DNA from: Dactylorhiza incarnata
Taxonomy: Eukaryota > Streptophyta > Magnoliopsida > Asparagales > Orchidaceae
DNA: 64,000 nt
Assembly (NCBI GenBank): GCA_033032865.1
Contig: JAWHQI010000064.1
Coordinates: 992,001-1,056,000, forward strand
Reading direction: 5' to 3'
The number at the start of each line of letters is the position of its first letter. Within the stretch, counting starts at the first letter, position 1. A program made the translations under genes and the position numbers. This document shows positions 33,288-45,301 of this stretch, in pieces. A model generated the notes under the pieces. The model searched no databases. It was not told where the DNA came from and saw nothing but the letters and a program-made list of their open reading frames with translations.

Positions 33288-34109
33288 TTCCTTCAAACGG
33301 GCCTTCTAATTAATGTGACATAACTAGAATTTAATTCTGCTAGGATACCGATTTAAAAAAAATCAAATGCTGCAATTTTATTACTGTTCACACGTCAATA
33401 CAGTGAATATTTTACCCGAAGAAGAAAATATTTGCAGCGGCAAGAAGTAAGAAAGACAAATCGTGAATGATCGTGATGTGACTTTCAAAAGCCCTCATAT
33501 AAAAAAGGAAAAGCTGAAAGAACTTTTTAAAAAGCCATATTTAACGGACTGCTCAAAAAGCCCTAAAAACAATTCTGAAAAACTTTTGAAAAAGCTTCCC
33601 ATCGATCCAAACACCTTAAAAAGAGCAGTTGCTTTGAGAATAAAGTTTTTTCCTCCGCCGCCACCGCCACCGCCCAAATGCTTCTAAAGTTGAAAACTTA
33701 GAAAGTGAAAAAAAAAAAGATCAGACAGCATAGCTGTTTTTTTTATTATAGTAGGGTTCCAGCTTTTATAGGTCAGGTGCGTTTAAGCAACATGGGCGCT
33801 TGTTCAACTTGAGTTCATAGTGCAACTAAGGCTTTCTTTTACGTGGTGGTGGCGGTCGTGAATATCGTGATCATGAATCGTCCCGTTCGTGAACGCCCGA
33901 TCTCACCTAAAAAAATTCATGCATTTTATGCTCAAAACTAGTTTATTTTCTTTATAGCGGTAACCTTTGTCTTGCCAAACGCACATTCTATGATAATGAC
34001 GTTTTTGACCAAACTCAGCGAAGCAAATAAGCCGCGCCAAACGAAGCCTAAGACATCTTTGTCTTTCGTCATTTATGATCTTATGCGGGCAGTGGGTTTT
34101 GTTCATTCG
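33288..34109. other. Unassigned sequence with an OTU-MULE-like fragment
   Basis: Mostly AT-rich, without a supported gene. About 33884-33985 is similar, in inverted orientation, to 61767-61853 next to the OTU-containing Mutator-like gene (shared GAACGCCCGA(T/C)CTCACCTAA and CAAAACTA). It is probably a stray end of the same family. A short plus-strand frame at 33463-33687 ends in eight prolines from a CCGCCACCG run and has no family resemblance. Confidence 0.5.
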
Positions 34110-34428
34110 GCTACTGTTGAAACCCGGATACCGGTTCAACTATGTTCGAGACTTGGGGAGTGACCAAAGGCTACTTGTTTAATGATCGACTCACCCACGT
34201 GAGACAAGGTGATAAAAAACTAGAGTGCATAAATAACAACTCTGAATTGCCTATAAATAAGACCCGCGTGCTACAACGAGGAGGTCTCGCCACATACTCG
34301 GAAGTCTATAGGAACTTCTCCTCCTAAAGCCAATGTTGAGCTCGGCACAAGAGAGGCAGACAATGAACTCGCCCACCATAGAGGGGATGGGGGGGGTTAA
34401 GGTGTCTTCTACTTGTGCCTTGGGGTAC

Positions 34429-34436
34429 TATTTATA
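34429..34436 (-). promoter_or_regulatory. TATA box of the solo LTR
   Basis: Minus-strand TATAAATA is followed by GTACCCCAAGG. It lies downstream of the minisatellite, which is therefore in U3. Confidence 0.6.
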
Positions 34437-34499
34437 GGCAAATCCACAATAAACTGCGAATAGCTGCTCCCGCCTTCTGAAATGGACTGCAGATTGCTA

Positions 34500-34745
34500 G
34501 GTTTTCTGTACTCGCCCCAGGTGGGCGAGACCTTCTGTATTCTCCCCAGGTGGGCGAGATCTTCTGTACTCGCCCCAGGTAGGCGATGTCTTCTGTTCTC
34601 GCCCCAGGTGGGCGAGGTCTTCTGTACTCGCCCCAGTTGGGCGAGATCTTTTGTACTCTCCTCAGGTGGGCGAGATCTTTTGTACTCGACCCAGGTGGGC
34701 GAGGTCATTTGTACTCGCCCTAGATGGGCGAGGTCTTCGGTGCTG
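34500..34745 (-). repeat. 29-bp minisatellite with CGCCC...GGGCG stems in the solo LTR
   Basis: Eight units have the consensus TCTTCTGTACTCGCCCCAGG plus TGGGCGAGA. Each can form a small stem (CGCCC with GGGCG). The minus strand codes a periodic peptide by chance of unit phase. B's U3 has only scattered related CTCGCCC segments. Confidence 0.88.
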
Positions 34746-34987
34746 TCCTCGGGCCTTTTTGATCTCGACGAATTACGGGTTATACAACTACTACACCAAA
34801 TCTTGGCATGATCTGCAGAATTTATGTCAAGTCTAAGACTTAGCTGTAGAATATTCAATCCCTTAAAACATTTATCAACATATAAGGTGTACATGCACCC
34901 TCCAATGTTGAATTCTTACACATACATATTGCACTACGACATTTTTATTGTATTGCGATGTTTTTCCCACGACGTTTGGAAAATGTG

Positions 34988-35987
34988 TGTTGGGTGTGGT
35001 TCTCATCCGAGTCGGTAAAAATCATCGGGCGTGCGCGACGAACGCGGCTCGTGATTTCAAATTAATTCAAATATTTGTGGTGTGCGGATATACAAGCAAA
35101 GGGGGAGGCAATTTTTTGTTATATATATGTTTATATATATTTGGTTATTAAAAAAACTGCCCGTTTTTCCCACCCCCTTAAGAGATTGTCGGCCCGGTCA
35201 AAACAAAAATCCCGTGCTTTTCTTTTATTCCTAATAACCTGCAACTACTGCTAGGTTTGGAGAGCCCGCCGTCTGGAGCGCCGTCTGGGAGAGGAGCCGG
35301 TCGCCTGGAGCCAGATCTAGAGGAGATCCCGCTTGTAGCCTGTTGAAGGGTTGCCGACCACCTCTGTTGGAGAAGAACCGCCGGCCTGAGAGGAGCAGAT
35401 CCGGCCTAGAGCCTTGGCTGGAAGGAGATCTAGCCGCCTGTTCACTGTTGCCGCCTGGACCACTGCTAGGTCTTGGATCTCGCTTGGAGGGGCCACCTTC
35501 TCTTGAAGGTTTTGGATCTGAGGTTGGACCGGGCAAATTTTTGTCAGTCTAGTTCGTGGTTTGGAAAACGTCATCTTCGACGTTGGGACGGATTGTTCAA
35601 TCCGTCCAGGTAACAACTCTATCACCTATTTTCTATCTCTTTCAAATTTGTGATTGTGTGTGGTTGTGGTTTGAAAGGACACTGTATAAACCTTTGGGGT
35701 TGTAGTGGTGGAGGAGTGGAGATCCTTTGTGGATCGGTGGGAAAACCTGTAATTCGTGCGTGTGAATTTTTCACACACTTTTAGTGGAGGCTTTCCGAGT
35801 TGGACTCCGATCGTCCCGTGATTTTTCACCAAATTGGGTTTTCCACGTTAAAATTTTCTGCGTGCTTTATTATTTTCTGCATTGTATTGTTTTTGCGAAT
35901 TTGCATACCGCTCAATGTGGTCGCACAGATGCTTGCTCGAATTGCAACAGGTGCTCTGGTCGGGTTTGTCCGCTCACATTCCCAACA
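34988..35987 (+). repeat. Element I 5' LTR (1000 bp)
   Basis: Direct repeat of 56291-57302 with a few percent differences. It contains an AT-rich TATATATATGTTTATATATA segment near 35117-35140 that may serve as the core promoter. Confidence 0.92.
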
Positions 35988-35989
35988 AG

Positions 35990-36001
35990 TGGTATCAGAG
36001 C
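35990..36001 (+). other. Primer binding site of element I (initiator Met tRNA)
   Basis: TGGTATCAGAGC lies two bases after the LTR and is a perfect 12-base match to the complement of the plant initiator Met tRNA 3' end. Confidence 0.9.
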
Positions 36002-36209
36002 GCTAGGTTCAGTGACAGAGCCGTTTCAGTGACAGAGCAGATACCGGGCTGACCTTTTGGGTTTTCAGGACGAGTTGATTGTGATCTCGGGTGTGCAATT
36101 GGGAGTGGTAGTTTACGACCATTGGCCCGCTGGCTATCCTCTCCAGTTGCATATTTTGAGATAGTCAACTCAAAGATAAGTGGTCGGTCCGACCAGTTGG
36201 CAGAGCAGA

Positions 36210-37105
36210 ATGGAGTCCACATCAGGTTCATAGCTGATAGTAAAGTTGAATGGTGCCAATTATCACCAGTGGCATCTACTGATGGAGGATTTAATATATA
36301 AGAAGGGTTGGCATTCTCTTGTCTTTGAGGAGATGTCAGAGGACATGGATCCAGCGAAATGGAAGGTAGAGCATCGGAAGCTGTGTGGGTTCATTAGACG
36401 GTTCGTGGAGCCGAACGTCTACAACCATGTGGCTAGCATCACTGATGCAAAGGTACTGTGGATGACTCTCGAGACCTTGTATGCCAAGAGCACGGGCATT
36501 AACAAGTTGTATTTGCTGAAGAAGCTTGGAGAGTTCAGATACCGGGAGGGCTCACCTATTCTGGATCATGTCAACGAGTTCCAGGGGATTATAGGTCGTC
36601 TGACTGCCATGAAGGTGACTTTTGAAGATGAGGTGAATGCATTATGGCTACTCAAGTCACTTCCAAACTCGTAGGAGATGGTAAGAGTTTCTCTGATCAA
36701 TTCTCCCCCCAGGGGATTGTTACCATGGAGGTCGCCAAGAGTGGGATCTTGAATGAGGAGGTGAGACGAAAGTCTCAGGGGACTCCAGGCTCTTCTTCAC
36801 GAGCTGACGTTCTCTATACTGAGCCCAGGGGGAGAGGAAGGAGTAAGAGCCGAAGAAGGAAGGAGGACAGGAGTCAGAGTAGGGGCAAGTCGAAGTCACG
36901 TTATCAGAACGTGGAATGCCACTACTGCCATAAGAAGGGTCACATCAAGAAGTTTTGCTACTCTTTGAAGAATGATCAGAAGAAGAAGGGGATTGTCACT
37001 GAGGGAAAGGATGAGGGTCACACGGCAGCCACCGTTTCGACTGAGGAGGACGACATCATCATTGTTGGCGACGACGTCACTGCTGCACTTGCGTGTGACG
37101 ACCGA
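36210..37105 (+). pseudogene. Element I gag, broken
   Basis: The ATG at 36210 (MESTSGS) meets a TAG at 36231, then the frame is open: LNGANYHQWHLLMEDLI and the Tnt1-like DAKVLWMTLETLYAKS. A second TAG lies at 36672, where Trp is expected, followed by a frame change. The tail includes a CCHC knuckle (CHYCHKKGHIKKFC near 36920) and an acidic end. Confidence 0.88.
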
Positions 37106-38548
37106 TGATGGATCGTTGATTATGGAGCCTCTGCGCATGTCTCCCATAACAGGGAGTTATTTGCCACCTACACCACTCATGACTGTGGGGTGTTGAGGAT
37201 GGGCAATGGGGATACATCCAAGGTGCTTGGGCGTGGAGACATGCACGTGAAGACGAGTACTGGTGCCTACTGGTTCTGAGGGATGTGCGGCATGTGCCAG
37301 ATATTCGCTTCAATCTGATATCAGTTGGCAGACTTGGAGACGAAGGACACCTAAGTGTCTTTGGAGGAGACTTCTGGAAGCTGATCAGAGGATCGCTTGT
37401 GATGGCCAGAGGCTATAGATATTCTGGACTGTACTACATGGAGGGGAGGCCTGAAGCTGCTCAGGCCAACTCCGTCAGGGATGAGGCATCCACTTCCTTA
37501 TGGCACAGGAGGCTGGCACACATTAGCCAGAAGGGTTTGGGATGCCTGGCGAAGAAGAAGCTAATTAGTGATATTTCTGGGGATCACTTGGAGAGGTGTG
37601 ACCATTGTATGGCTGGGAAACAGAACATGATTTCATTCCACAGCCACACGTCCACCAGGAGATCAGAGTCGTTGAAGCTCGTTCACACTGATGTGTGCGG
37701 ACCACTAAAGGTCCAGACCAGAGGAGGAGCATCATACTTCGTCACTTTCATTGACGACCATTCGAGGAATCTTTGGGTCTATGGCATCAAGACCAAAGAT
37801 CAGGTTCTCGATACTTTTAGGAGATTCCACGCTGAGGTAAAGAGACAGCCCGGGGGAGAGACTGAAGTGCATCAGGTCCGACAACGGGGGAGAGTACATT
37901 GGTCCCTTTGATGAGTACTACAGGGACCATGACATCAGACATGAGAAGACCCCGCCGAAGACGCCACAGCTGAATGGCGTAGCTGAGAGGATGAACAGGA
38001 CACTGATGGAGAGAGTTCGATGCATGCTTTCTGAGTCGAAGCTGCCAGGGATGTTTTGGGGCGATGCTCTTCTTACTGCAGCGCATGTCATCAACCTCTC
38101 GCCGAGTTCAGCATTGCAGGAGGATGTCCCAGATAGGGTTTGGTATAGGAAAGACCCCTCTTACAGTCACTTGCGGGTATTTAGCTGCAAAGGCTTTGTG
38201 CACGTCCCCAGGGACGAGAGATCGAAGTTGGATTCGAAGACTCGGCAGTGTATTTTCTTGGAATACGGCTACAGTGGAGAGTTTGGGTACAGGTTCTTTG
38301 ATCCAGTTGAGAAGAAGCTTGTATGTAGCCGTGATGTTGTTTTCTGTGAGGATCAGACTGTTGGTGATCCTGGGGAGACTGTTGAGTTTGAGGTTGACTC
38401 TCGCACTGCTGCAGAGTCACCTGTGGTTGGAGATGACGACACTGAGGAGGCTACTGAGCCTGAGCCAGCATAGGGCACTGATACCCATCCGGATCATGAT
38501 ATCACCACTGATGGTGAACTCGGAGTCGCTGAGGACATTACTGATGAT
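37106..38548 (+). pseudogene. Element I protease and integrase, broken
   Basis: A TGA at 37106 precedes WIVDYGASAHVS, the copia protease active site with Tyr in place of Thr/Ser after Asp. A frameshift near 37270 leads to RFNLISVGRL. The integrase zinc part (LWHRRLAHIS, CDHCMAGK) and core (HTDVCGPL, FIDDHSRNLWVY) follow. Another frameshift near 37850 breaks the core before SDNGGEY; PQLNGVAERMNRTL carries the DDE glutamate. A TAG lies at 38471. The end carries SRDVVF. Confidence 0.88.
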
Positions 38549-39739
38549 GTGCCTGCGCCGGCCCCTGAGCCTGTCTTGCGAAGGTCAGATCGAGTCAGAC
38601 ATCCTTCCACCAGATACTTTGCATCAGAGTTCGTACTTCTGACTGATGCGGGGGAGCCTGAGAGTTATGATGAGGTTGTGGAGAGTATAGAGAAGCGCCA
38701 GTGGATGGCTGCTATGCAAGATGAGATGCAGTCGCTGCAGAAGAATCACACATATGACCCGATGAGATTGCCTAAGGGCAAGAAAGCCTTGAAGAATCGT
38801 TGGATTTTTAGGGTGAAGCAGGGAGATTCCTCCACACCTCCCAGATACAAGGCCAGGTTGGTGGTGAAGGGTTTTGGACAGCAACATGGCGTTGACTTCG
38901 ATGAGATCTTCTCACCTGTGGTGAAGATGTCATCTATTCGTGTGGTACTTGGCCTTGCTGCGAGGCTAGACTTGGAGATAGAGCAGATGGATGTCAAGAC
39001 CGCCTTTCTACATGGTGATCTTGAGGAGGAGCTATACATGGTCGGCCTGAGGGCTTCAGTGCCAAAGGGAAGGAAGGTCTGGTGTGCCGCTTGCAGAAGA
39101 GTCTATATGGCCTGAAGAAGGCCCCGCGGCAATGGTATAGGAAGTTTGATTCCTTTATTGAGGAGATCGGCTTCAGGAGGACCACTCTTGACCACTGTGT
39201 ATTCATGAAGCAGTATGCTCCAGAGGACTTCGTCATTTTGTTGTTGTATGTGGACGATATGTTGATCGTCGGGAGTTGCACTACTCACATTGCTGAGTTG
39301 AAACGACAGTTGAGCTCCGTTTTTGAGATGAAGGATCTGGGTGCTGCGAAGACCATTTTGGGGATGCACATTCGCAGAGACAGGGAAGCCAGATTGCTTT
39401 GGTTATCATAGGAGTAGTACATCCGCAAGGTGTTACAGAGATTTGATATGGATCAGGCGAAGAAGGTGAGCGTGCCTCTTGCAGCTCACTTCAGGCTTAC
39501 CGCTGATCAGTGCCCAAGCACACCCGAGGAGATCGAGGCTATGCAGAAGGTTCCGTATGCATCTGCAGTTGGGAGCCTCATATATGCGATGGTGTGCACT
39601 CGTCCAGACATTGCGCATACGGTTGGGACCGTTAGTATATTTCTCTCCAATCCTGGGAGAGAGCATTGGAGCGCAGTGAAGTGGATACTGAGATACCTGC
39701 AGGGGACGTCAGACTTGACGCTAAGATTTGGAGACAGTG
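38549..39739 (+). pseudogene. Element I RT and start of RNase H, broken
   Basis: RT motifs include RYKARLVVKGFGQQHGVDF, EQMDVKTAFLHGDLEE, LYGLKKAPRQWY and LLYVDDMLIVG near 39240. A frameshift lies near 39045 and two TAGs at 39409 and 39415. The VGSLIYAMVCTRPDIAH block follows. The frame is cut after LTLRFGDS by the insertion of C at 39740 and resumes at 55790. Confidence 0.92.
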
Positions 39740-42700
39740 TGTAACATCCCCAATCCTACTAGACCCCTAGTGTGTGATTGGTGAGCTCAAAGGGTGGGAT
39801 GAGGGGCCTTAAGGACCCTTAGGATGAGATTTTGCTAAGTGCACACCTAAAGTCCCAATCAAGTGGGACCCAAGCTACTATAGAGGGCCAATTGAACACC
39901 AAGTTTCCCAAAATGAGACCACCCTTAGTTCCCTAAACCTTAAGGAAGGAGTAATGGGGTGATCACCCCCCTTGGTGAGGCTCAATTCCATAGGATTAGC
40001 CCAAAATCACCTTAAGTAAGTCTGAACCAAACCAACCAATTGAGGGGCAATTGACCCCCAAGAGGCCAAATTGACTTCCCCCTTATGTTCCAAACCCTAT
40101 TAGAGACCCTTTGGACCCAAAAGCCCCATCATAGGGTGGTCAACCCTCTCCAATTTGGTCAAACTCCAAATTAGGGCAAAAAGGTCAACTCAACCCAAAT
40201 GTGGTCAATCTTCACCCAAATCCTAAAATTGACTCCACATCTAGTCTCTAAGCATCATTAGGAACCTAAGAGGCCCAAAAGCCCCATCATGGAAGGGTCA
40301 AGTCACCTCAATTTGGCCAAAATCTCAAAGAAGAGCAATTTGGGTACTTTCACACCTTTTGATCAAATTGGGCCAAATAGGGCCCCACCATGGGCCAAGC
40401 TCTATTGGGTGATGACATGGGGCCCATGACCTACATGGGGGACCAGTCAACCCAATTGGTCAAAGTCAAAGTCAACTCAATTGGGCTTAATCCCAATTTG
40501 AGTGCCTAAACCTTTTTCCCCCTTTTTAATTAGAACTTAAGCCTAAGGTTTATGAAATCATTTGGGCTCATAGGTCTGGTGGGGTGTGGCTAAGGGGTTG
40601 GGCTAACCCAAGCTAACCCAAGTGAGGAGTTGGGTTAAAGGAGGGGACAAAAAGTAACTTGATAAAGCAAAAAGCAAAAAGAGCCCCCAATCCCCCCTCT
40701 CTCTCCTCTCAATCAGCCTTGGGCTCACCCCTGAAGGGAGTTGATTACTGTGGTGGAACTGGATTGCAGGGCTGCAGCACATGGTGGTCGGCCAAGTCGC
40801 CCCCGTGAGCCTCGAATTCAAATCTCCCAAGGCCGGCCTCCTCAGCCTATTTAAGCATCACCAACAGCTCCAGAAGCTCGTTTGCTGTCGGGCTAGAGCT
40901 TTGGATCGAAGAATTCGGTGGAGAGTTGAGTTCTGTAGCAGGCTCGACGGAGACGGAGACGGAGATGGCAAACCGCCGGAATACTCGCCGCCCAGCCCGT
41001 TTCCAGGTTCGCTTCTCCCCCCCCCCCCCCCCCCCCTCTGACTGTGCTAGCATCTAGGATCGTTAGGAGTCGGGTTCGAACTCAATTGAGCCGAGCCCAT
41101 TTCGAATTTCTCTTCCGATTAGCCATTTGGGCTTCTTGGTAAAACCGCCGGAAACGGCCCCCGTCGGCGACCAATCCACCGCCAATCGATCGGCACCACC
41201 TCAACGGAGGTGGTGGTGGCGGTGGCTGGACAGGGAGATGGACGGGTGGCCGGGATTTCACGTTTCAGGCGGCCCCAGGTCGGGCAAATCAGAGCCGTTG
41301 GCTCAAGGAAGACGACGACTGTGCGATGCCCGATCTGCTTCAAGATGCGTGCGCGATCAGTGCCGTATGCCTTGATTTACTATGGGGTGCTGTTAGCCAG
41401 TTTCTGCACCCATTTTTGTAGCTGGATTTTAAGGCCCTTAGAGGCCATAACTCAAAATGTTGCCAGAGATAACTTTTGTAGATGGTTGAGTCTACTTTCA
41501 TTTAAAACTTAGATCAAGCCATTTGGTGTTGATTTGATTTCTGTAGAGGCTTTTTGCTGAGACTGGTCCAATTAAATCCCTAGCACTAAAATATTTATAA
41601 CTCCCATTTGGCTTGGAGTTTAGGGCTGAAATTTTAAACCCTAGTGTAATTATATCAGATCTATCTTGTGCCCAAAAGTCAGGATTTGTGGAGAAATTTT
41701 TCCTATAGTTTTTGTCCAATCATTAAATAGTAAATTTATGTTATTTAGGTGGCCAAATCCCCTTGTGGGGCCCCCATATTAGGGTGGGGTGAAGTTTAGG
41801 CTAATCCCACACACTGTTAAAAATATTGGGTCCATTGGACCACTCCTTGTGGGTGAACCCTCTTTGGAGTGAGGATGGCTTAAGGGTGGTGTGTGATTGG
41901 GCCAGGAACTTCACTCAGATTGAGGAGCCTAAATGAGGCCCTTAATGGCCAATTCATGAAAATGATGTGAGACACACTTTTGTAGCTCTGGATGTCTAGT
42001 TTCATTAGAAACTGAGATCTTGGCATTTGGAGGTCAGTAGACCCCAGAAGAGCCTTTTTCCTAGGGCTGGTCCTAGTTGGGGTTGGCCCACCAAAACCTT
42101 AATAACTTTTGATTGGGTGGGCCTATGGGGCTTCGATTTTGGCCACATGAGTGTCCACCCTAGACCCACCTTGTGCCAGAAATTGGTGTAGAATGGGCAC
42201 CTTTAAGTTATAGTTTTAATCTCATCTTAGGATTTTGACCTAAGAGGAATCAGTGGGTGAAATCACCCCTAATGACCCTCATTTTTTGGTGACATGTGGG
42301 TCTGGTTATGTATAGCCTCTGTTCCAAATTTGATGCCAATTGGAGTTCATCTTAATGGTGAACCCCCAAAGGGCATATTTTTGCCCTAGGTTTGGTAGTC
42401 ACATAACCTTGGTGGCTTGTGGATTTTGGAGCTTAGCTTAATGGTGAACCCCCACTGGATTTAGTCTTGTGATCCTTGATAATCTTTTCATGCTTACTTG
42501 GTTGAATTTACCCTTATGCCCTTTTTGAAAATAAATTAGTAATAAATGACATATGACCTTGCAAAATTCTGAGATTTTGGCCAGTCATAGATATTCATAT
42601 TATAATGCATTGGAATTATTTGGGGTGTCCTTTACTTAAGAATTTATCCACTTTGTGATTTTTTGAGAAAAATCTAGGTTTTGGGGGTTTATTTTGTTGC

Positions 42701-45123
42701 ATAAGCAAATCCATATCTAAGGCCCCCAAACTCAGTAGGATGCTTACTTATGATGATATGTGGTTCCTGAAATTCTAATTAGTGCTCTTATGGAGAGAAT
42801 TATTGTTCTCATAAGAAATTACCATATATGCCCTTTTGATGATTTATGCAAATACATAGGCAAATCACCTTGTAACCATATGAAACCTTCAGATGATGAG
42901 TACACCAATGTTTATAACATATGGGAATTTTTCTGGAATTTTAAATACAGTTTTTGGTATTTATTTAATTAATTTGGTGGTTTTGTGCTAAACTTCAATC
43001 ATTTAATTCAAGGGCAAAACAGTAATTATGATCCTTCATCTCTTGAGGTTATGCATTTGAATTCAGTATACACTCAGGATAATTATTGGGTAAGCATTGG
43101 TCCAGATTTTAGGGTACTTCATGAACAAGTTAGTGTGGCCCTCACTATTCAAGAAAATTAATTAATATTAAATTAAGTTGGAAAATTATGGGAATTGAAC
43201 CATGTCCTATTTAGGGCAGTAGGATCCTTGGATAAAATCTGTGGAGTCATAGGACCTGTAATTAGGGTTTTCCCTTTGGAAGGGTGCAATATCCTTAAGT
43301 GGTCTGCGTTTAGCAAATTTGGGTTTTTGTAATCTAACCATCTAGACCATGGGACTTGGAAGAGTACAGAAGTGTAGCATTAAGAAACTCATGATTAATA
43401 AGTCCTTCCTTGATGAGTCACCACCTTGAGGGATTCAAGTCAGGTCTAGTCCAGAGGGAGAGAGCGAAGGCTGCACTTGGCCCAATTGGGCCAAGTAAGT
43501 CTAGTGTCTAAATTCAATACATGTTTAAAGAGCAACACAAGGATAGAACAATAAATTACCAACCAACTAAATGTCTTGTCCTGGGGAAACTTTGGGGTTT
43601 AGCCCATCGCGTTCCCTGGAGCCGATGAGAGCCCCTCACCGGGTGTAATTCGGGGTGTCCAATGTAAACCTAAAGTGCAATAACAGTTAAGGTAGGCAAG
43701 AGGAACCATACTAGAACAAGTTTGGGTTTTTGTGTCTCCTCCCAGTTATGGGAGGGATAGGCTGTAGTACTTTGCTATGCGAGGTGGGAACCTCGGGAGA
43801 GGGAGGGGGAGAATGTTTATCCCAGTAACTCTCCCATATGTGTGGCAGGTCTTCGGTACTAGGCAGGTCGTCACTCCGACCGCGGTACGTTGACTTAGCA
43901 GGTGGGTATGGGTCTAAGGGGCCAGCTTGGCTGCGTGTCGGGACGACAGTTTCCCCAAAAGACACCTCTCACTTAGCTCATAGTCTGGTAGTCTCCAGCA
44001 AAGAGTACGCAGAGCTCCGCGGTTGTTTAGCGTCGAGGCGTACGTGCGGTCTAGGCCGGTAGAGTATTTACCCGCCTAGGAGTGGACAGCCCGGTCCGCT
44101 GCCACCGTGTGTCACAGCGGTTGGTACCCGAGAGGTTGGCTTCCTCTCAAACAGAGGGAACTATAAAGGTCTGTGTGCACAGAGTCGCGTGTGTGAGTTC
44201 ATTGCATAAACATTCACAGCATAAGCATAGCATACCCCCCCTGCAGATCCTCATCATATAAATCAGTGTGGGCTCCTTTATATGATGAGTTACGATTCCT
44301 GGAAATCCTAACTTATAAGTTTGTATGGGCATTCATATAAGTTAGGGTACGAGAATGCTACTTATCGCTACTACTCTGCTTTACTTACTTTACTGCTTAC
44401 TTACTGCTGCACCTTACTTTTTATGCTCCTGCCTTTACTTTTGCTTATATATGATAGTCTAGCCCCTTTTACACTTGTGTAGACTAGAATTATATACATA
44501 TGCTAGTTTTACTTTCCCTGTCACCTGCTTGTTCCTTGCTCGTCCCCCGCTTCTTCCTCCTGCGCGGTACCTAGGAGTCGCAGGAGGAGGAGGGGACCTA
44601 GCGAGCTCGGTCATTCTTTGACTGACGGTTTGTATTGGGGCCGACAACAATCTAGGATTCCGAGGAGACGGAGCTGTCGCACGCACCGCAGGAGACGAGG
44701 GCAGGACCTGAGCAGTCAGCGACGCAGCGAGTAGCGGCCACGAGACTTCAGGTGGACTTCTTTTGAGTGTTAGTGTTGAGTGAAGTTGAGATAGTTTCCG
44801 CATGTAGTGAGTTTTGAGAGATTTTATATTATGATGTACCGGGCTTAAGCCCTTTCATCTATGTACTTTTGTTTCATGCTCGGACATATATTTATCTTGT
44901 GGTTCAGCTTTTGATATATATAATGGAATGTGTTTTGTGGACTCTCTTTTATTCAGTTTGTACTTTCTCTCGTACTTACTTTTCTTATTGCTCGCACTAT
45001 GATCATAGCCGGCAGGGTCGACGTTGCGTGGTGTAGCCCAACCCATGTGTTGGAAGTCACCGCAATGCGTCGGCTCTGGGCATAAGGTCCGCTTGGCCCC
45101 GGGAGCGGGAGAGGGATCTTACA
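39740..45123 (+). repeat. Element C 5' LTR (5384 bp)
   Basis: Direct repeat of 50023-55789. It lacks about 370 bp present in the 3' LTR (at 52737-53107, collapsed here near 42442 with TTAGCTTA microhomology) and 30 bp present at 51735-51764. A C20 run at 41017-41036 is C8 in the partner. Small frames inside (for example 40781-41041) are not proteins. Confidence 0.95.
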
Positions 45124-45125
45124 AA

Positions 45126-45137
45126 TGGTATCAGAGG
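45126..45137 (+). other. Primer binding site of element C
   Basis: TGGTATCAGAGG lies two bases after the LTR and matches the complement of initiator Met tRNA in 11 of 12 bases, as usual for Tekay-like elements. Confidence 0.85.
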
Positions 45138-45301
45138 AACGAACGATCATGCGTACGAGCAATTAGTCCACAACAACTTGGGCCACCCCTGCACGAGGGT
45201 AGTTTGGGGACAAACTACGCAGCGGAAGCAGTGGTGTGCCCATGTGTAAACTACATTCCTAAGTCCTTTAAGCATAATTTAGATTCTTCAATCTTCTAAA
45301 C

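Larger units (their letters stand above)
34115..34786 (-). repeat. Solo LTR related to element B
   Basis: On the minus strand it begins TGTATAACCCGTAATTCG (B: TGTACAACCCGTATTCG) and ends GGGTTTCAACA (B: AGGTTTCAACA). At 672 bp it is about as long as B's 679. Flanks are GCTAC (34110-34114) and ACTAC (34787-34791), a 4/5 target duplication. TATA (minus) is at 34429-34436. No internal region is attached, so it is the product of LTR-LTR recombination or of loss. Confidence 0.8.

Noticed and set aside
33463..33687. Lys-rich frame ending in poly-proline
   Set aside because: Short, AT-driven Lys content, ends in a simple CCG repeat, with no family resemblance or conserved start context.
34500..34745. 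CRISPR-like regular repeat
   Set aside because: Units are contiguous with no unique spacers, inside a plant LTR. It is a minisatellite. The same applies to 9350-10335 and 28023-28850.
34409..34894. Minus-strand frame with repeated RVQKTSPTWGE-like peptides
   Set aside because: The period comes from the 29-bp DNA repeat. There is no domain, and the frame crosses the solo LTR boundary.
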